64,000 nt of DNA from assembly GCF_030687895.1 (NCBI RefSeq), contig NZ_CP117452.1, positions 3,799,501 to 3,863,500 on the forward strand. Reading direction: 5' to 3'. Positions 55,872 through 63,569 of the stretch are shown here, piece after piece (within the stretch, counting starts at the first letter, position 1; each line of letters starts with the position of its first letter). A program made the position numbers and the translations under genes. The notes beneath the pieces were generated by a model, which saw only the letters and a list, made by a program, of their open reading frames with translations, ran no database searches and was not told where the DNA came from. This DNA comes from Pseudomonas sp. FP198 (GTDB lineage: Bacteria; Pseudomonadota; Gammaproteobacteria; Pseudomonadales; Pseudomonadaceae).

Positions 55872-56965
55872 CAGGCAACCCTCGCGATACGTTGCCCCGG
55901 GGCTTGGACGAGCTTGCCCTGGGCATCGAAGACAAACAGTTTGTGGGTCGGGATGTAGATGCGGATCGGCGCGTCGACGTCGTATTCGTGCACGCCGGGC
56001 AAATGCAGGACCAGCAGGAAGTGTTCGTTGCGCACGTGCAGGAAGGTCTCGGAACCGCTGATCTCGGCCACCTCGACGGTGACCGCGAGTTCCAGGTCGT
56101 CATCGTTGCTCGGCACCAGGGAGATATGGCTGGGGCGCACACCGAAACGGAACTCGCCCTCGCCCACCGGACGCAGGTCGACGTTCAGCGGGAAGTGCAC
56201 GAAGTTGGCGAAGCTGACTTCATTGCCGGCAATGCGTCCCGGCATGAGGTTGATCGGTGGTTCGGAAAACAGCTCGGCGGCCAGCACGGTTTGCGGTTGG
56301 TGATAAACGGAAGATGACTTGCCGCTCTGGATCACCCGGCCCTCATGCAGGATCGTCGTGGTGCCACCCAGGGCCAACGCTTCGTTCGGCTCGGTGGTGG
56401 CGTAGACGGCGATGGTGTGGCGAGCCTGGAACAGCTCGCGCATTTCCTGGCGCAGTTCTTCACGCAGCTTGTAGTCGAGGTTCACCAGCGGCTCGTCGAA
56501 CAGGATCAGTTCGGCATCCTTGACCAGCGCACGGGCCATGGCGGTCCGTTGCTGCTGACCACCGGACAGCTCCAGCGGATGACGCTTGAGGAATTTTTCG
56601 ATCCGCAGCATCTTCGCGGTTTCCAGGACCTTGCCTTGGATAATCTCTTCGGAAATACCGGCCTGGCGCAGCGGCGAGGCGATATTTTCGAATACGGTCA
56701 TGGTCGGGTAGTTGATGAACTGCTGGTAGACCATCGACACATTGCGCAGCCGCACCGGCCGCTTGGTGACATCGACGCCGTTCATCAGGATGCGGCCGCT
56801 GTCGGGCTTGTCCAGACCGGCCATCAGGCGCATCAGGCTGGTCTTGCCGGACAGCGTGCGGCCCAGCAGAACGTTGAAGGATCCGGGTTCGAAACTCAGA
56901 TTGGCATCGTCGATCCAGGTCTGGCCTTCGACGGTGCGACAGATGTGCTCAAGCTGTAATGACAT
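55871..56965 (-). CDS. glpS: ABC transporter ATPase lacking the switch histidine (GlpS-like)
   Basis: A 364-aa MalK-type ATPase and first gene of the operon. Walker A is GRTLSGKTS, Q-loop VYQQFIN, signature LSGGQQQRTAMARAL and Walker B LILFDEPLVNLD, all present. The H-loop region reads VYATTEPNEALAL where VTHD-x-x-EA is normal, so the switch His is missing. A TOBE domain closes the protein. A sigma-54-type promoter lies 46 bp upstream. With GlpT it should form an asymmetric heterodimer. Confidence 0.9.
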
Positions 56966-57010
56966 GGCTCGGCCTTTTTATTATTTGGAGTCAAGCGACC
57001 CGAGTGCAAA

Positions 57011-57026
57011 AGCGAAAGCCGTGCCA
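57011..57026 (-). promoter_or_regulatory. Sigma-54 (-24/-12) promoter of the glpSTPQUV operon
   Basis: On the minus strand the sequence reads TGGCACG-GCTT-TCGCT, one mismatch from the RpoN consensus TGGCACG-N4-TTGCW, with the essential GG and GC pairs preserved. It lies 46 bp before the glpS start and points toward the operon. A sigma-54 activator gene sits just upstream in the divergent direction, which fits. Confidence 0.85.
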
Positions 57027-57090
57027 GAAATCACAAGCTGTTGATTATGCTTGGCTTTCTTTTTCTGACGGTAAAACTGGCGTTCATTGC

Positions 57091-57174
57091 TGAACAGAAG
57101 TGAACAATCAGGGATGAACAATTGAACAACGGGCCGGTTGACAATGAACAATTTTGAACAACACTGAATGAACG
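57091..57174. promoter_or_regulatory. Array of TGAAC repeats, probable activator binding sites
   Basis: Seven TGAAC copies start at 57091, 57101, 57115, 57123, 57145, 57155 and 57169, all in the same orientation, mostly as TGAACAA. Spacing 10-14 occurs twice, with the two triplets exactly 54 bp apart. The array begins 65 bp upstream of the -24 box, where enhancer-binding proteins usually attach, and sits between the operon and the AcoR-like gene. Confidence 0.7.
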
Positions 57175-57200
57175 CTACCGGCTGGCCTGGTCACCGCCCT

Positions 57201-57289
57201 TGTGGGAGCGAGCCTGCTCGCGAAAGCGGTGTGTCAGCCGACATCAATGCAACTGGTCCACCGCCTTCGCGAGCAGGCTCGCTCCCACA
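57201..57289. repeat. REP pair
   Basis: Facing REP cores between the TGAAC array and the activator gene. They separate the enhancer region from the activator's own leader. Confidence 0.9.
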
Positions 57290-57386
57290 GAATCTGTGTA
57301 TGGATTGATATTCAGGCCTGCCCCAGCACAAGGACTCTGTGCGAGACTTGCCACAACAATAAAAACAGCACCTGCGAGAGTGCCCC

Positions 57387-59258
57387 ATGGCCGCACCTGC
57401 TCCTGCCTTGTCCCACGAGGCCATCATTCAGGCTTCCTGGTCCCGTTGCCGCGCCTTTGGCCTCAATCACCAGAGCGTCCCGGCGTTCGACCCATTGCCG
57501 GCCGAGGGCATCGCCCAGTTACTGGAAAGCCAGCATTCACTGGTGCAGACCACTCACCAGGAAGTCCTGCCGTACTACGAGAACATCCTGAGCAATTCCA
57601 ACTGCCTGATCATGCTGGCCGATAACCAGGGCCAGGTGCTGACCTCCTGGGGCACCCAGCGCTTCATCGAGCCGAAACTGGCCCACGGTTTCAGCGCCGG
57701 AGCGAGCTGGATGGAGCGCTGCACCGGCACCAACGCCATCGGCACCGCGCTGGCCTGTGAACAGGCGGTACACATCGAACACGATGAACATTTCCTCAAG
57801 GCCAACCGTTTCATGACCGGCTCCGCCGCGCCGATCTTCGATGCCGAGCGCAAGGTCATTGCGGTGCTGGACGTCTCCAGCGACAGCTACCTGCCGCCAT
57901 CCCATACGCTGGGCATGGTCAAGATGATGAGCCAGACGGTGGAGAACCGGCTGATCCTCAATCTGTTTCGCGGTGAACACTTCCAGCTCACCTTCAACAC
58001 CGGACTGAACAACCTCGACAGCCAATGGGCCGGGCTGTTGATTTTCGATGAGAGCGGCCAGGTGCTCTCGGCCAACCGCCGCGCCGACAACCTGTTGGGC
58101 CTCAGCCTGTCACGGGTAAGCATCGAAAGCCTGTTCAAGGTTTCGCTGATGGAACTGCTCAATCAACCCGACGGCCTGCCGTTCGCCTTGCAGGCGTCCG
58201 GGCGCAATCGGTTCCAGTGCCTGCTCAATCGGCCGAAGCAGGTGTCGGTCAAGCCGCGCATCTTTGCCGAAACGACGCCCTCGCCAGCGCCCGCCAATAC
58301 CGGGATCAGCCTCAACACCCTGCACTTTGGCGACAGTCGCGTGGAAAAAGCCGTGCGCCAGGCCGAGCGCCTGTTGGAGAAAGACATTCCGCTGCTGATC
58401 CACGGCGAGACCGGCGTCGGCAAGGAAGTCTTCGTCAAGGCTTTGCATCAGGCCAGTTCGCGTTGCAAGCAGGCGTTTATCGCAGTCAACTGCGCGGCGA
58501 TCCCCGCCGAGTTGGTCGAGTCGGAATTGTTCGGTTATGAAAAAGGCGCCTTCACCGGCGCCAACCAGAAGGGCAGCATCGGCCTGATCCGCAAGGCTGA
58601 TCGCGGCACGTTGTTTCTCGATGAAATCGGCGACATGCCGCTGCCGACCCAGGCCCGCTTGCTGCGGGTCCTGCAGGAACGCTGCGTACAACCGGTGGGC
58701 AGCGCCGAGCTGTTCCCGGTGGACATCCGCATCATCTCCGCCACCAACCGCTCGCTGCGCGAACAGGTGCAACTGGGGCGATTTCGTGAAGACCTCTACT
58801 ACCGCATCGGCGGTCTGACCCTGGAATTGCCGCCCCTGCGCGAACGCAGCGACAAGCAGGCGCTGTTCAAGCGCCTCTGGGAACACCACCGCGAGCCGAC
58901 CCAATGGGCCGGCCTGAGCCGCGAAGTCCTGGAGCTGTTCGAACGCCACCCCTGGCCGGGCAACCTGCGGCAAGTCAGCAGCGTGCTGCAAGTGGCCCTG
59001 GCAATGGCCGAAGAACAACCGATCCGCCCGGAACATCTGCCCGATGACTTTTTTGTCGACCTGGAAATGGAGCCGGTGGAAACACCGGAACCGCTGGCAG
59101 TGGACCTGAACGACGCCGAAGACCTGAACCGCCAGTTGCAGGCCGTCGGCGGCAATATTTCCCACCTGGCACGACGCCTCGGCGTCAGCCGCAATACCTT
59201 GTACAAACGTCTGCGGCAGTTGGAAAACGTCGGATCAGCCGGCATCAACGGTGACTGA
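57387..59258 (+). CDS. Sigma-54-dependent activator, AcoR-like (GAF + AAA+ + Fis HTH)
   Basis: A 623-aa enhancer-binding protein. Residues about 75-190 form a GAF-type sensor (WMERCTGTNAIGTALACEQA, SAAPIFDAERKVIAVLDVS), and a PAS-like segment follows (LIFDESGQVLSANRRADNLL). The AAA+ domain has Walker A GETGVGKE (residue 340), the sigma-54-contacting loop GAFTGA (residue 387), Walker B GTLFLDEIGD, and arginine-finger region FREDLYYRI. The C-terminal Fis helix-turn-helix is GGNISHLARRLGVSRNTLYK. Divergent from the transporter operon, whose -24/-12 promoter it presumably activates. The inducer is probably glycerol or a related polyol/alcohol; not shown by sequence. Confidence 0.93.
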   Translation: MAAPAPALSHEAIIQASWSRCRAFGLNHQSVPAFDPLPAEGIAQLLESQHSLVQTTHQEVLPYYENILSNSNCLIMLADNQGQVLTSWGTQRFIEPKLAHGFSAGASWMERCTGTNAIGTALACEQAVHIEHDEHFLKANRFMTGSAAPIFDAERKVIAVLDVSSDSYLPPSHTLGMVKMMSQTVENRLILNLFRGEHFQLTFNTGLNNLDSQWAGLLIFDESGQVLSANRRADNLLGLSLSRVSIESLFKVSLMELLNQPDGLPFALQASGRNRFQCLLNRPKQVSVKPRIFAETTPSPAPANTGISLNTLHFGDSRVEKAVRQAERLLEKDIPLLIHGETGVGKEVFVKALHQASSRCKQAFIAVNCAAIPAELVESELFGYEKGAFTGANQKGSIGLIRKADRGTLFLDEIGDMPLPTQARLLRVLQERCVQPVGSAELFPVDIRIISATNRSLREQVQLGRFREDLYYRIGGLTLELPPLRERSDKQALFKRLWEHHREPTQWAGLSREVLELFERHPWPGNLRQVSSVLQVALAMAEEQPIRPEHLPDDFFVDLEMEPVETPEPLAVDLNDAEDLNRQLQAVGGNISHLARRLGVSRNTLYKRLRQLENVGSAGINGD

Positions 59259-59261
59259 TGC

Positions 59262-59421
59262 ACCGCTTTCGCGAGCAAGCTCGCTCCCACATGGGGCTTG
59301 GGGTGAATGCGAAACCTGAGAACAACGCAGAAAAAATGTGGGAGCGGGCCTGCTCGCGAAGGCGTCGGGTCAGCCAACATCAACGTTGAATGACACACCG
59401 CTTTTCGCGAGCAAGCCCACA
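59262..59421. repeat. REP cluster with one decayed copy
   Basis: A single REP (59262-59291), then a facing pair (59337-59421). The last core is damaged: it reads gcgagcaagcccaca and has lost the ctcgct portion, so this pair can no longer fold fully. Confidence 0.85.
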
Positions 59422-59461
59422 GATTGCGTTTCTTACTTGACTGGCATTATCAAGCAACAGA

Positions 59462-59995
59462 TCAGTCGAAGGCACCGTTGAGCACTTCGTAAATGATGCC
59501 GCTGGCGATCGCCACCAGAATCAAATCGGTACCAACCTGCTGCCATTCGTAACCGTCATAGCGCGGCAGATGTCCCAGCAAACGTCCGTCGAGCTTCTTG
59601 GCGATGCCGGGGGGCAGCGGCTTGCCCCGGGCGAGGTTCTTCTGGATCCCCGGCGGCAGTGCCGAGCCAGGGCTCCAGTAATCGCGATAACCGCCAATCA
59701 CACCCAGAACACCGCCACGGTCGATGCTCGGCCCGTTATGCCAATCGCTGCCACCACCGCCCTGGTTGCCTTTGCCTCCCTGGTTGCCTTTATTGCCAGC
59801 ATTGCCTTGGTTACCCTTATTGCCAGCATTACCCTGGCCGCCCTTGTTGCCCTGCCCGCCCTTGCCTCCTTGTCCCTGACCTTGATCGACCTGAGCGTTG
59901 CCCTTGCCATTGCCCGGGTCCGCGACAGCAAGGCCGGGGCCCGCCACCAAGGCAAAACAGGTCACTGCAGCAATCAACGAGCGCGATTTGAACAT
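59462..59995 (-). CDS. CigR-like protein with glycine/asparagine-rich repeat
   Basis: A 177-aa exported protein. Signal peptide about residues 1-25 (cleavage near AVA/DPG). Residues about 28-85 are low-complexity with repeats of the GNKGNQGN/GGQGNAGNKG type. Residues about 90-177 contain LPPGIQKNLARGKPLPPGIA and GTDLILVAIASGIIYEVLNG, the RcnB/CigR-like motif pair; the last segment is a hydrophobic helix. Salmonella CigR is a known anti-virulence effector with this domain. The family call is strong, the role in this strain is unknown. Confidence 0.85.
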   Translation of the reverse strand: MFKSRSLIAAVTCFALVAGPGLAVADPGNGKGNAQVDQGQGQGGKGGQGNKGGQGNAGNKGNQGNAGNKGNQGGKGNQGGGGSDWHNGPSIDRGGVLGVIGGYRDYWSPGSALPPGIQKNLARGKPLPPGIAKKLDGRLLGHLPRYDGYEWQQVGTDLILVAIASGIIYEVLNGAFD

Positions 59996-60350
59996 GGCAG
60001 TACTCTCAAAAAAGGGAAGAGTCCCTGTAAAGATATAGAGACTAACGGTGATGTTAGTTCCATATCACGCTACGTGTCGGTTACCTGCACACGATGCCGC
60101 CCTGAACCACGCGGTCAGGCGGCAACTGACCCGGTTTTGTCGTATCAGTGACTTATTCCTGAGGCATGGTTGAAACGCTGCCGCCTCGACAGGCGTCGAC
60201 ACTTGCCACCGGTCGCCTGTGACAAGCCGTGCGCATGACACAGGCACGTCTGGCTCAAGGTTTGCAGCGGACCTTGTACGCAGCGCAGGACGACGTCTTT
60301 CTGGCGCGGCAGCAAATTCTCAACGCTTGGTCAGCCACCGGAGATGTACC
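59996..60350. other. Region upstream of the CigR-like gene with two inverted repeats
   Basis: A nested palindrome at 60032-60066 has outer arms GATAT/ATATC and inner perfect arms ACTAAC/GTTAGT with a 6-nt loop. A second GC-rich hairpin (TGCCGCC-ctga facing tcaGGCGGCA, 60093-60122) follows. Both lie upstream of the CigR-like start on its promoter side. A 55-codon open frame from ATG 60235 to 60402 has coding-like residues but no ribosome-binding site. Confidence 0.5.
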
Positions 60351-60548
60351 GTGTCAACTCTCAATGAAATCGCAGCGAACCACGCGAGAATGGCAAAATT
60401 AAAGGAAGAAGAGTCGATGCGGTTGAGCGCGCTTCAAAGCCAGATAGTTGGCAGTCTTGAGTTGCCAGCGACGCAAACGGAACAGCAGATGCCGCTGCAC
60501 TTTCTGACAATCGTCCCAGACCACGCTTTTGCAGATGCCATGCTCTGA
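60351..60548 (+). CDS. Small hypothetical protein (65 aa, GTG start)
   Basis: GTG 60351 is preceded by GGAGAT at 4-9 bp. The product, beginning MSTLNEIAANHARMAKLKEE, has a strongly helical charged N-terminal half and ends HFLTIVPDHAFADAML. GC content is lower than neighbours, which suggests a foreign or accessory gene. A longer open frame from 60219 is unlikely to be used. Function unknown. Confidence 0.5.
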   Translation: MSTLNEIAANHARMAKLKEEESMRLSALQSQIVGSLELPATQTEQQMPLHFLTIVPDHAFADAML

Positions 60549-60837
60549 GTGCGTCCTGAATGTTGGATGAAACCCGTCGCCCGTTTGATTGAGCGGGCGA
60601 TTCGGCATGACCTGCCTTTGCGGTTTCCAGCGCCGTCGTGAACTTCCCGTCTGCCCTCGCAAGACCAGCGTGATGCCCATCACAGATCAGAAAGCCATTT
60701 AAGCAACTGTTGCGGTATTTTTGCGCGCGAACGCTTATAAAGCGGGCAGCAATAGCGCATTAGCCAAAGACCAAGAAAAACAGCGCAGGATTCTCGGAAG
60801 AACGATCTTTTTGATGGAACACCAGGAGCAGCGAAAA
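60549..60837. other. Intergenic region before the DUF2628 gene
   Basis: No gene seen. A weak hairpin (cgcccg facing cgggcg, about 60578-60602) lies just after the small GTG gene but lacks a T-run. The DUF2628 frame is open from 60721, but its likely start has AGGAG further downstream. Confidence 0.45.
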
Positions 60838-61266
60838 ATGAGCACGACTGAACAAATACAAAGCAGCGGAAAATACAGCGCCAAATGGCAGGAACGTTTC
60901 GACTTCTTTGATACCTATGGCGCGCCAAACGACCCGCGCTACAAGGAAGCCGTCAAGACCCTGCCGGACTTCAAAAAGAAAATCCTGATCAACGCCAACG
61001 TGATCGCGTTTTTCTTTGGTCCTATCTACCTTTTTGTCTTGGGCCTGTGGAAGAAGAACCTGGCGCTGCTCGGAATCTTCCTGGCGATCAACATCGTATT
61101 GAGCGTGATTTTCGCCATCATCGGCATGGATTTTCCGCGGCCGTTGAGCATGGGTCTGAACATCGCCATGTCGATGATGTATGCGCTAATGACCAACTAC
61201 GCCTACTACCTGAAGGAAATCAAAGGCGAGCAAGGCTGGAATCCGCTCAAAGGCATGCGTCTCTGA
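60838..61266 (+). CDS. DUF2628 membrane protein
   Basis: A 142-aa protein with an N-terminal soluble segment (KYSAKWQERFDFFDTYGAPN) typical of DUF2628, then three hydrophobic helices (VIAFFFGPIYLFVLGLW, LALLGIFLAINIVLSVIFAI, SMGLNIAMSMMYALMTNYAY). AGGAG lies 9-13 bp before ATG 60838. A DUF3606 gene follows 105 bp later on the same strand. Such proteins are conserved in Pseudomonas; role unknown. Confidence 0.85.
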   Translation: MSTTEQIQSSGKYSAKWQERFDFFDTYGAPNDPRYKEAVKTLPDFKKKILINANVIAFFFGPIYLFVLGLWKKNLALLGIFLAINIVLSVIFAIIGMDFPRPLSMGLNIAMSMMYALMTNYAYYLKEIKGEQGWNPLKGMRL

Positions 61267-61371
61267 TTTCCGGCTCAGTCGCAGCGCCCTATAAAAATGA
61301 CGCAAACAGCCCCGCCTGATGGTCCATTGGATGTCGCCTGGCGTTTCCAGGCCTTTCACAGGAACTCGACA

Positions 61372-61548
61372 ATGGCTGACGACTTGAGCAATCGCGGGCC
61401 CCAGGACCGGAACCGCATCAACACTTCCGAAGATTGGGAATTAAGATATTGGGCGAAAGAATTCGGCGTGACCGAAGACCAGCTCAAGGCAGCGGTCAAG
61501 GCCGTTGGGCCGGTGGCCGATGATGTTCGCAGGCAACTGAAGAAATAA
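61372..61548 (+). CDS. DUF3606 small protein (58 aa)
   Basis: MADDLSNRGPQDRNRINTSE with WELRYWAKEFGVTEDQLKAA and a C-terminal VGPVADDVRRQLKK is a clear DUF3606 pattern. AGGA precedes the ATG. The longer open frame from 61297 is not needed. A strong terminator begins 5 bp after the stop. The family is common in Proteobacteria and of unknown function. Confidence 0.88.
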   Translation: MADDLSNRGPQDRNRINTSEDWELRYWAKEFGVTEDQLKAAVKAVGPVADDVRRQLKK

Positions 61549-61552
61549 AATA

Positions 61553-61580
61553 AAGCCCTACATCACTGTAGGGCTTTTTT
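61553..61580 (+). terminator. Rho-independent terminator of the DUF3606 gene
   Basis: Perfect 10-bp stem AAGCCCTACA/TGTAGGGCTT with a 4-nt loop (tcac) and a run of six T at the end. It is 5 bp after the DUF3606 stop. Confidence 0.95.
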
Positions 61581-61694
61581 GTAACGACGTACCTCGTCTT
61601 GGCGTCGCTCGATCAGCTCGTTAGAAAAAATGAATTACCCGTCAAGGCGTTCGGTCAACAATTATGAACGCAGTAATCTGACGAGGTAACAGCG

Positions 61695-61829
61695 ATGACT
61701 ATCGAAGCAGAGACACTCGTACAACTGACCGAAGCACTTCAGAAGCGTGGGATGGTGCTGGTATCCGACGTGGCGTTTATCCGAGCGCCTTACAGGGAGG
61801 ATCATCATTGGATTTGCATGGTGGAATAA
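61695..61829 (+). CDS. Small hypothetical protein (44 aa)
   Basis: MTIEAETLVQLTEALQKRGM begins a 44-aa frame ending HHWICMVE. GAGG lies 8 bp before the ATG. Residue pattern (amphipathic helix then beta strands) looks like a real small domain. It stands alone after a terminator, before convergent minus-strand genes. No family recognised. Confidence 0.55.
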   Translation: MTIEAETLVQLTEALQKRGMVLVSDVAFIRAPYREDHHWICMVE

Positions 61830-61930
61830 TCGGCAAGTTGTACTGGCGGCGCTGATAACGTTTGCGCCGCCAGCCTCCGTCTAACGGGATGTAAATCCGC
61901 ACTGAGGCAGTGCGCAATTTCCGAGGCCGA

Positions 61931-62050
61931 TCATGAAGACCCCGGTGGAATACCCTCTTTGTTGAAGTCCTTCAAACGCTCACGCTCCTGCTCGGTGGAG
62001 TGGGCGGGCGTGTCGTCCTTGGGTTGTTCGTTTTTCTTCTCGTCGGTCAT
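61931..62050 (-). CDS. Small charged hypothetical protein (39 aa)
   Basis: The frame reads MTDEKKNEQPKDDTPAHSTE and ends LKDFNKEGIPPGSS. AGAGGG lies 7-12 bp before the ATG. It is highly charged with no hydrophobic stretch, like the other small hydrophilic proteins in this window (23322-23492, 49489-49716). Probably disordered. Confidence 0.6.
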   Translation of the reverse strand: MTDEKKNEQPKDDTPAHSTEQERERLKDFNKEGIPPGSS

Positions 62051-62128
62051 GGGTTTGCCCTCTCGTTGATAACAGGTTGGGCACATCAGGCCGGTGGCAG
62101 TTCAATCAATACGCGGTTCACAGGTCCG

Positions 62129-62377
62129 CTACGGTACGTCGTCCCGCACGCCCCCCAGTCTCAATTCTCGCAGTCCGCTGTTGCCCATGAATCGAATCAC
62201 GACACCCTCCCCCCGCGTCAAGGCAAGCACATGGTCGATCAACTCACCTTGACTGTCAGCCTGCAGGATCGGTTTGTAGCCATGAGATTTATAAAGTGTC
62301 CAACGGTCGTTTTCGAACTCGATCCTGTACACATCCACTGCCAGGCGCTCCGATTGTGTTGTCGGTAGATACGCCAC
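62129..62377 (-). CDS. Small hypothetical protein (82 aa)
   Basis: GTG start at 62377, weak ribosome-binding site. The product has a beta-beta-alpha-beta look (VYRIEFENDRWTLYKSHGYK, then DHVLALTRGEGVVIRFMGNS), superficially like DUF2188-type small domains. It begins 2 bp from a divergent GTG frame on the other strand. Not assigned to a family. Confidence 0.6.
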   Translation of the reverse strand: MAYLPTTQSERLAVDVYRIEFENDRWTLYKSHGYKPILQADSQGELIDHVLALTRGEGVVIRFMGNSGLRELRLGGVRDDVP

Positions 62378-62378
62378 G

Positions 62379-62738
62379 GTGCTTCAGTGTTCCGGTTTGT
62401 TGTCGAGCGGAACCGACGTACGCTCAGACCTCGCCAAATCGAACGCGGGCCGCGCGAAAATCCGCCAGGTAAAACGCGAGGAATGGACGCTGCCAGTGCT
62501 CAAGGCCGACCTCGCGACAGCGCCCGCTGACCCGATCCGCAAGTACCGCGCAGTGTTCGCCGAAGGCAAAGGCGTCGCATGGCCGAAAGCGGACAGTTAC
62601 AACTCACGAAAGAAAATCGAAACGACCAGTGTCGCGCAGTGGATCGAACAGCATTTGCGGTTATGGGCGGGGCGCCCGGGAAAGCCCGGGGCCAAGCCGG
62701 ACTTCAGTGAAGGACTCTACGGCTCTCTCCGATCCTGA
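62379..62738 (+). CDS. Possible hypothetical protein (119 aa)
   Basis: Residues from about 30 onward look coding (REEWTLPVLKADLATAPADP and RKKIETTSVAQWIEQHLRLW) with normal GC at third positions. The GTG start at 62379 has no ribosome site. It overlaps the 3' end of the minus-strand gene at 62704-62907. It may be a fragment of a larger gene. Weak support. Confidence 0.35.
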   Translation: MLQCSGLLSSGTDVRSDLAKSNAGRAKIRQVKREEWTLPVLKADLATAPADPIRKYRAVFAEGKGVAWPKADSYNSRKKIETTSVAQWIEQHLRLWAGRPGKPGAKPDFSEGLYGSLRS

Positions 62739-62907
62739 TGCGATCAAGCGCACGGTTTAACGCATCCAGCGCCTTTAACAGTGCCTCGGCTTCAACTTCC
62801 CGGCCATCGCCCCACAGGCGCTCAGCCATTTTGTTGAGCGCCAGAATTGATCGCTCGATTTCGGCAGCACTCGCTGTCGTGTTGTCATCCGGCTGTTTCT
62901 TTGGCAT
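62704..62907 (-). CDS. Small helical hypothetical protein (67 aa)
   Basis: ATG 62907 gives MPKKQPDDNTTASAAEIERS followed by two amphipathic helices (ILALNKMAERLWGDGREVEA, LLKALDALNRALDRIRIG). A TTG 63 bp upstream would extend it but lacks support. It resembles a small helical-hairpin protein. AAGG sits close to the start. Family not recognised. Confidence 0.6.
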   Translation of the reverse strand: MPKKQPDDNTTASAAEIERSILALNKMAERLWGDGREVEAEALLKALDALNRALDRIRIGESRRVLH

Positions 62908-62966
62908 TACCTTGGCGCTTCTTAAGTTGATCGGTCTCTTCGATGAATCGCCAGGCACCGCCCCGC

Positions 62967-63197
62967 TCAAGCCCAGATGGCCGTCTCGGTATTGATCTCG
63001 GCGACAGACGTAGCGTTGAACTGCCGCTGACGGTGCAGATCATCGCGCATTTTAGGGTAATTGAATTTCCTGGCCCCCAGTTCTTTCAGAACAAGGCCTG
63101 AAATCTTGTAGGTGCCGCAGTCAGCGCAGTTGACGAGCTCACCACCTTGGTTCTCTTCGGACTGTTGTGCTTCCAGCCCGCATAGATAACATCTCAT
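62967..63197 (-). CDS. Small zinc-ribbon protein (76 aa)
   Basis: MRCYLCGLEAQQSEENQGGE then VNCADCGTYKISGLVLKELG: two CxxC pairs 20 residues apart form a likely zinc ribbon. AGGAG lies 8-12 bp upstream of the ATG. The C-terminal half is polar. Such domains occur in phage and accessory-island proteins as well as in regulatory small proteins. Role unknown. Confidence 0.7.
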   Translation of the reverse strand: MRCYLCGLEAQQSEENQGGELVNCADCGTYKISGLVLKELGARKFNYPKMRDDLHRQRQFNATSVAEINTETAIWA

Positions 63198-63320
63198 ACC
63201 TGATCTCCTGTTAGCCGATGCTTAGAAGATCGTCTCGTAATGGTTGAAGTTTCAACGGCTTGATCGCCTGCACCTCATGATTGCAGGATCCCGGACCCTC
63301 CAATCTGCTTTCGGGGGTGC

Positions 63321-63569
63321 CTATGGACAGGTAACAGTCTCGTGAGACTGCCGCTTGGTCCACAAGGTACGACCGTTGATTGCACTCTTGAACCATGCCT
63401 CGGTAACCGCATAGCATTTGCCCTCCCAGGTCTCGACAAATGTCCTTGGATAACCCTCAGGCTCATATCCACCCAGGCGCATCCAGTTTGGATCTGGCGA
63501 GGTGACTGTCCTATAAGGCATGCAGGCTGCCAGTACTACCAGCGACAATGCCAAGACTACCGTTTTCAT
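63321..63569 (-). CDS. Small lipoprotein (82 aa)
   Basis: ATG 63569 gives MKTVVLALSLVVLAAC, a signal peptide with lipobox L13-A14-A15-C16. The mature part (YRTVTSPDPNWMRLGGYEPE, then FKSAINGRTLWTKRQSHETV) has two extra Cys that might form a disulfide. The open frame extends five codons further upstream. No family recognised; outer-membrane or periplasmic lipoprotein by signal. Confidence 0.7.
   Translation of the reverse strand: MKTVVLALSLVVLAACMPYRTVTSPDPNWMRLGGYEPEGYPRTFVETWEGKCYAVTEAWFKSAINGRTLWTKRQSHETVTCP

Noticed and set aside
60235..60402. 55-codon plus-strand frame (begins MTQARLAQGLQRTLYAAQDD)
   Set aside because: Residue pattern is plausible, but it has no ribosome-binding site and overlaps the better-supported GTG gene at 60351. 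Kept only as a note.
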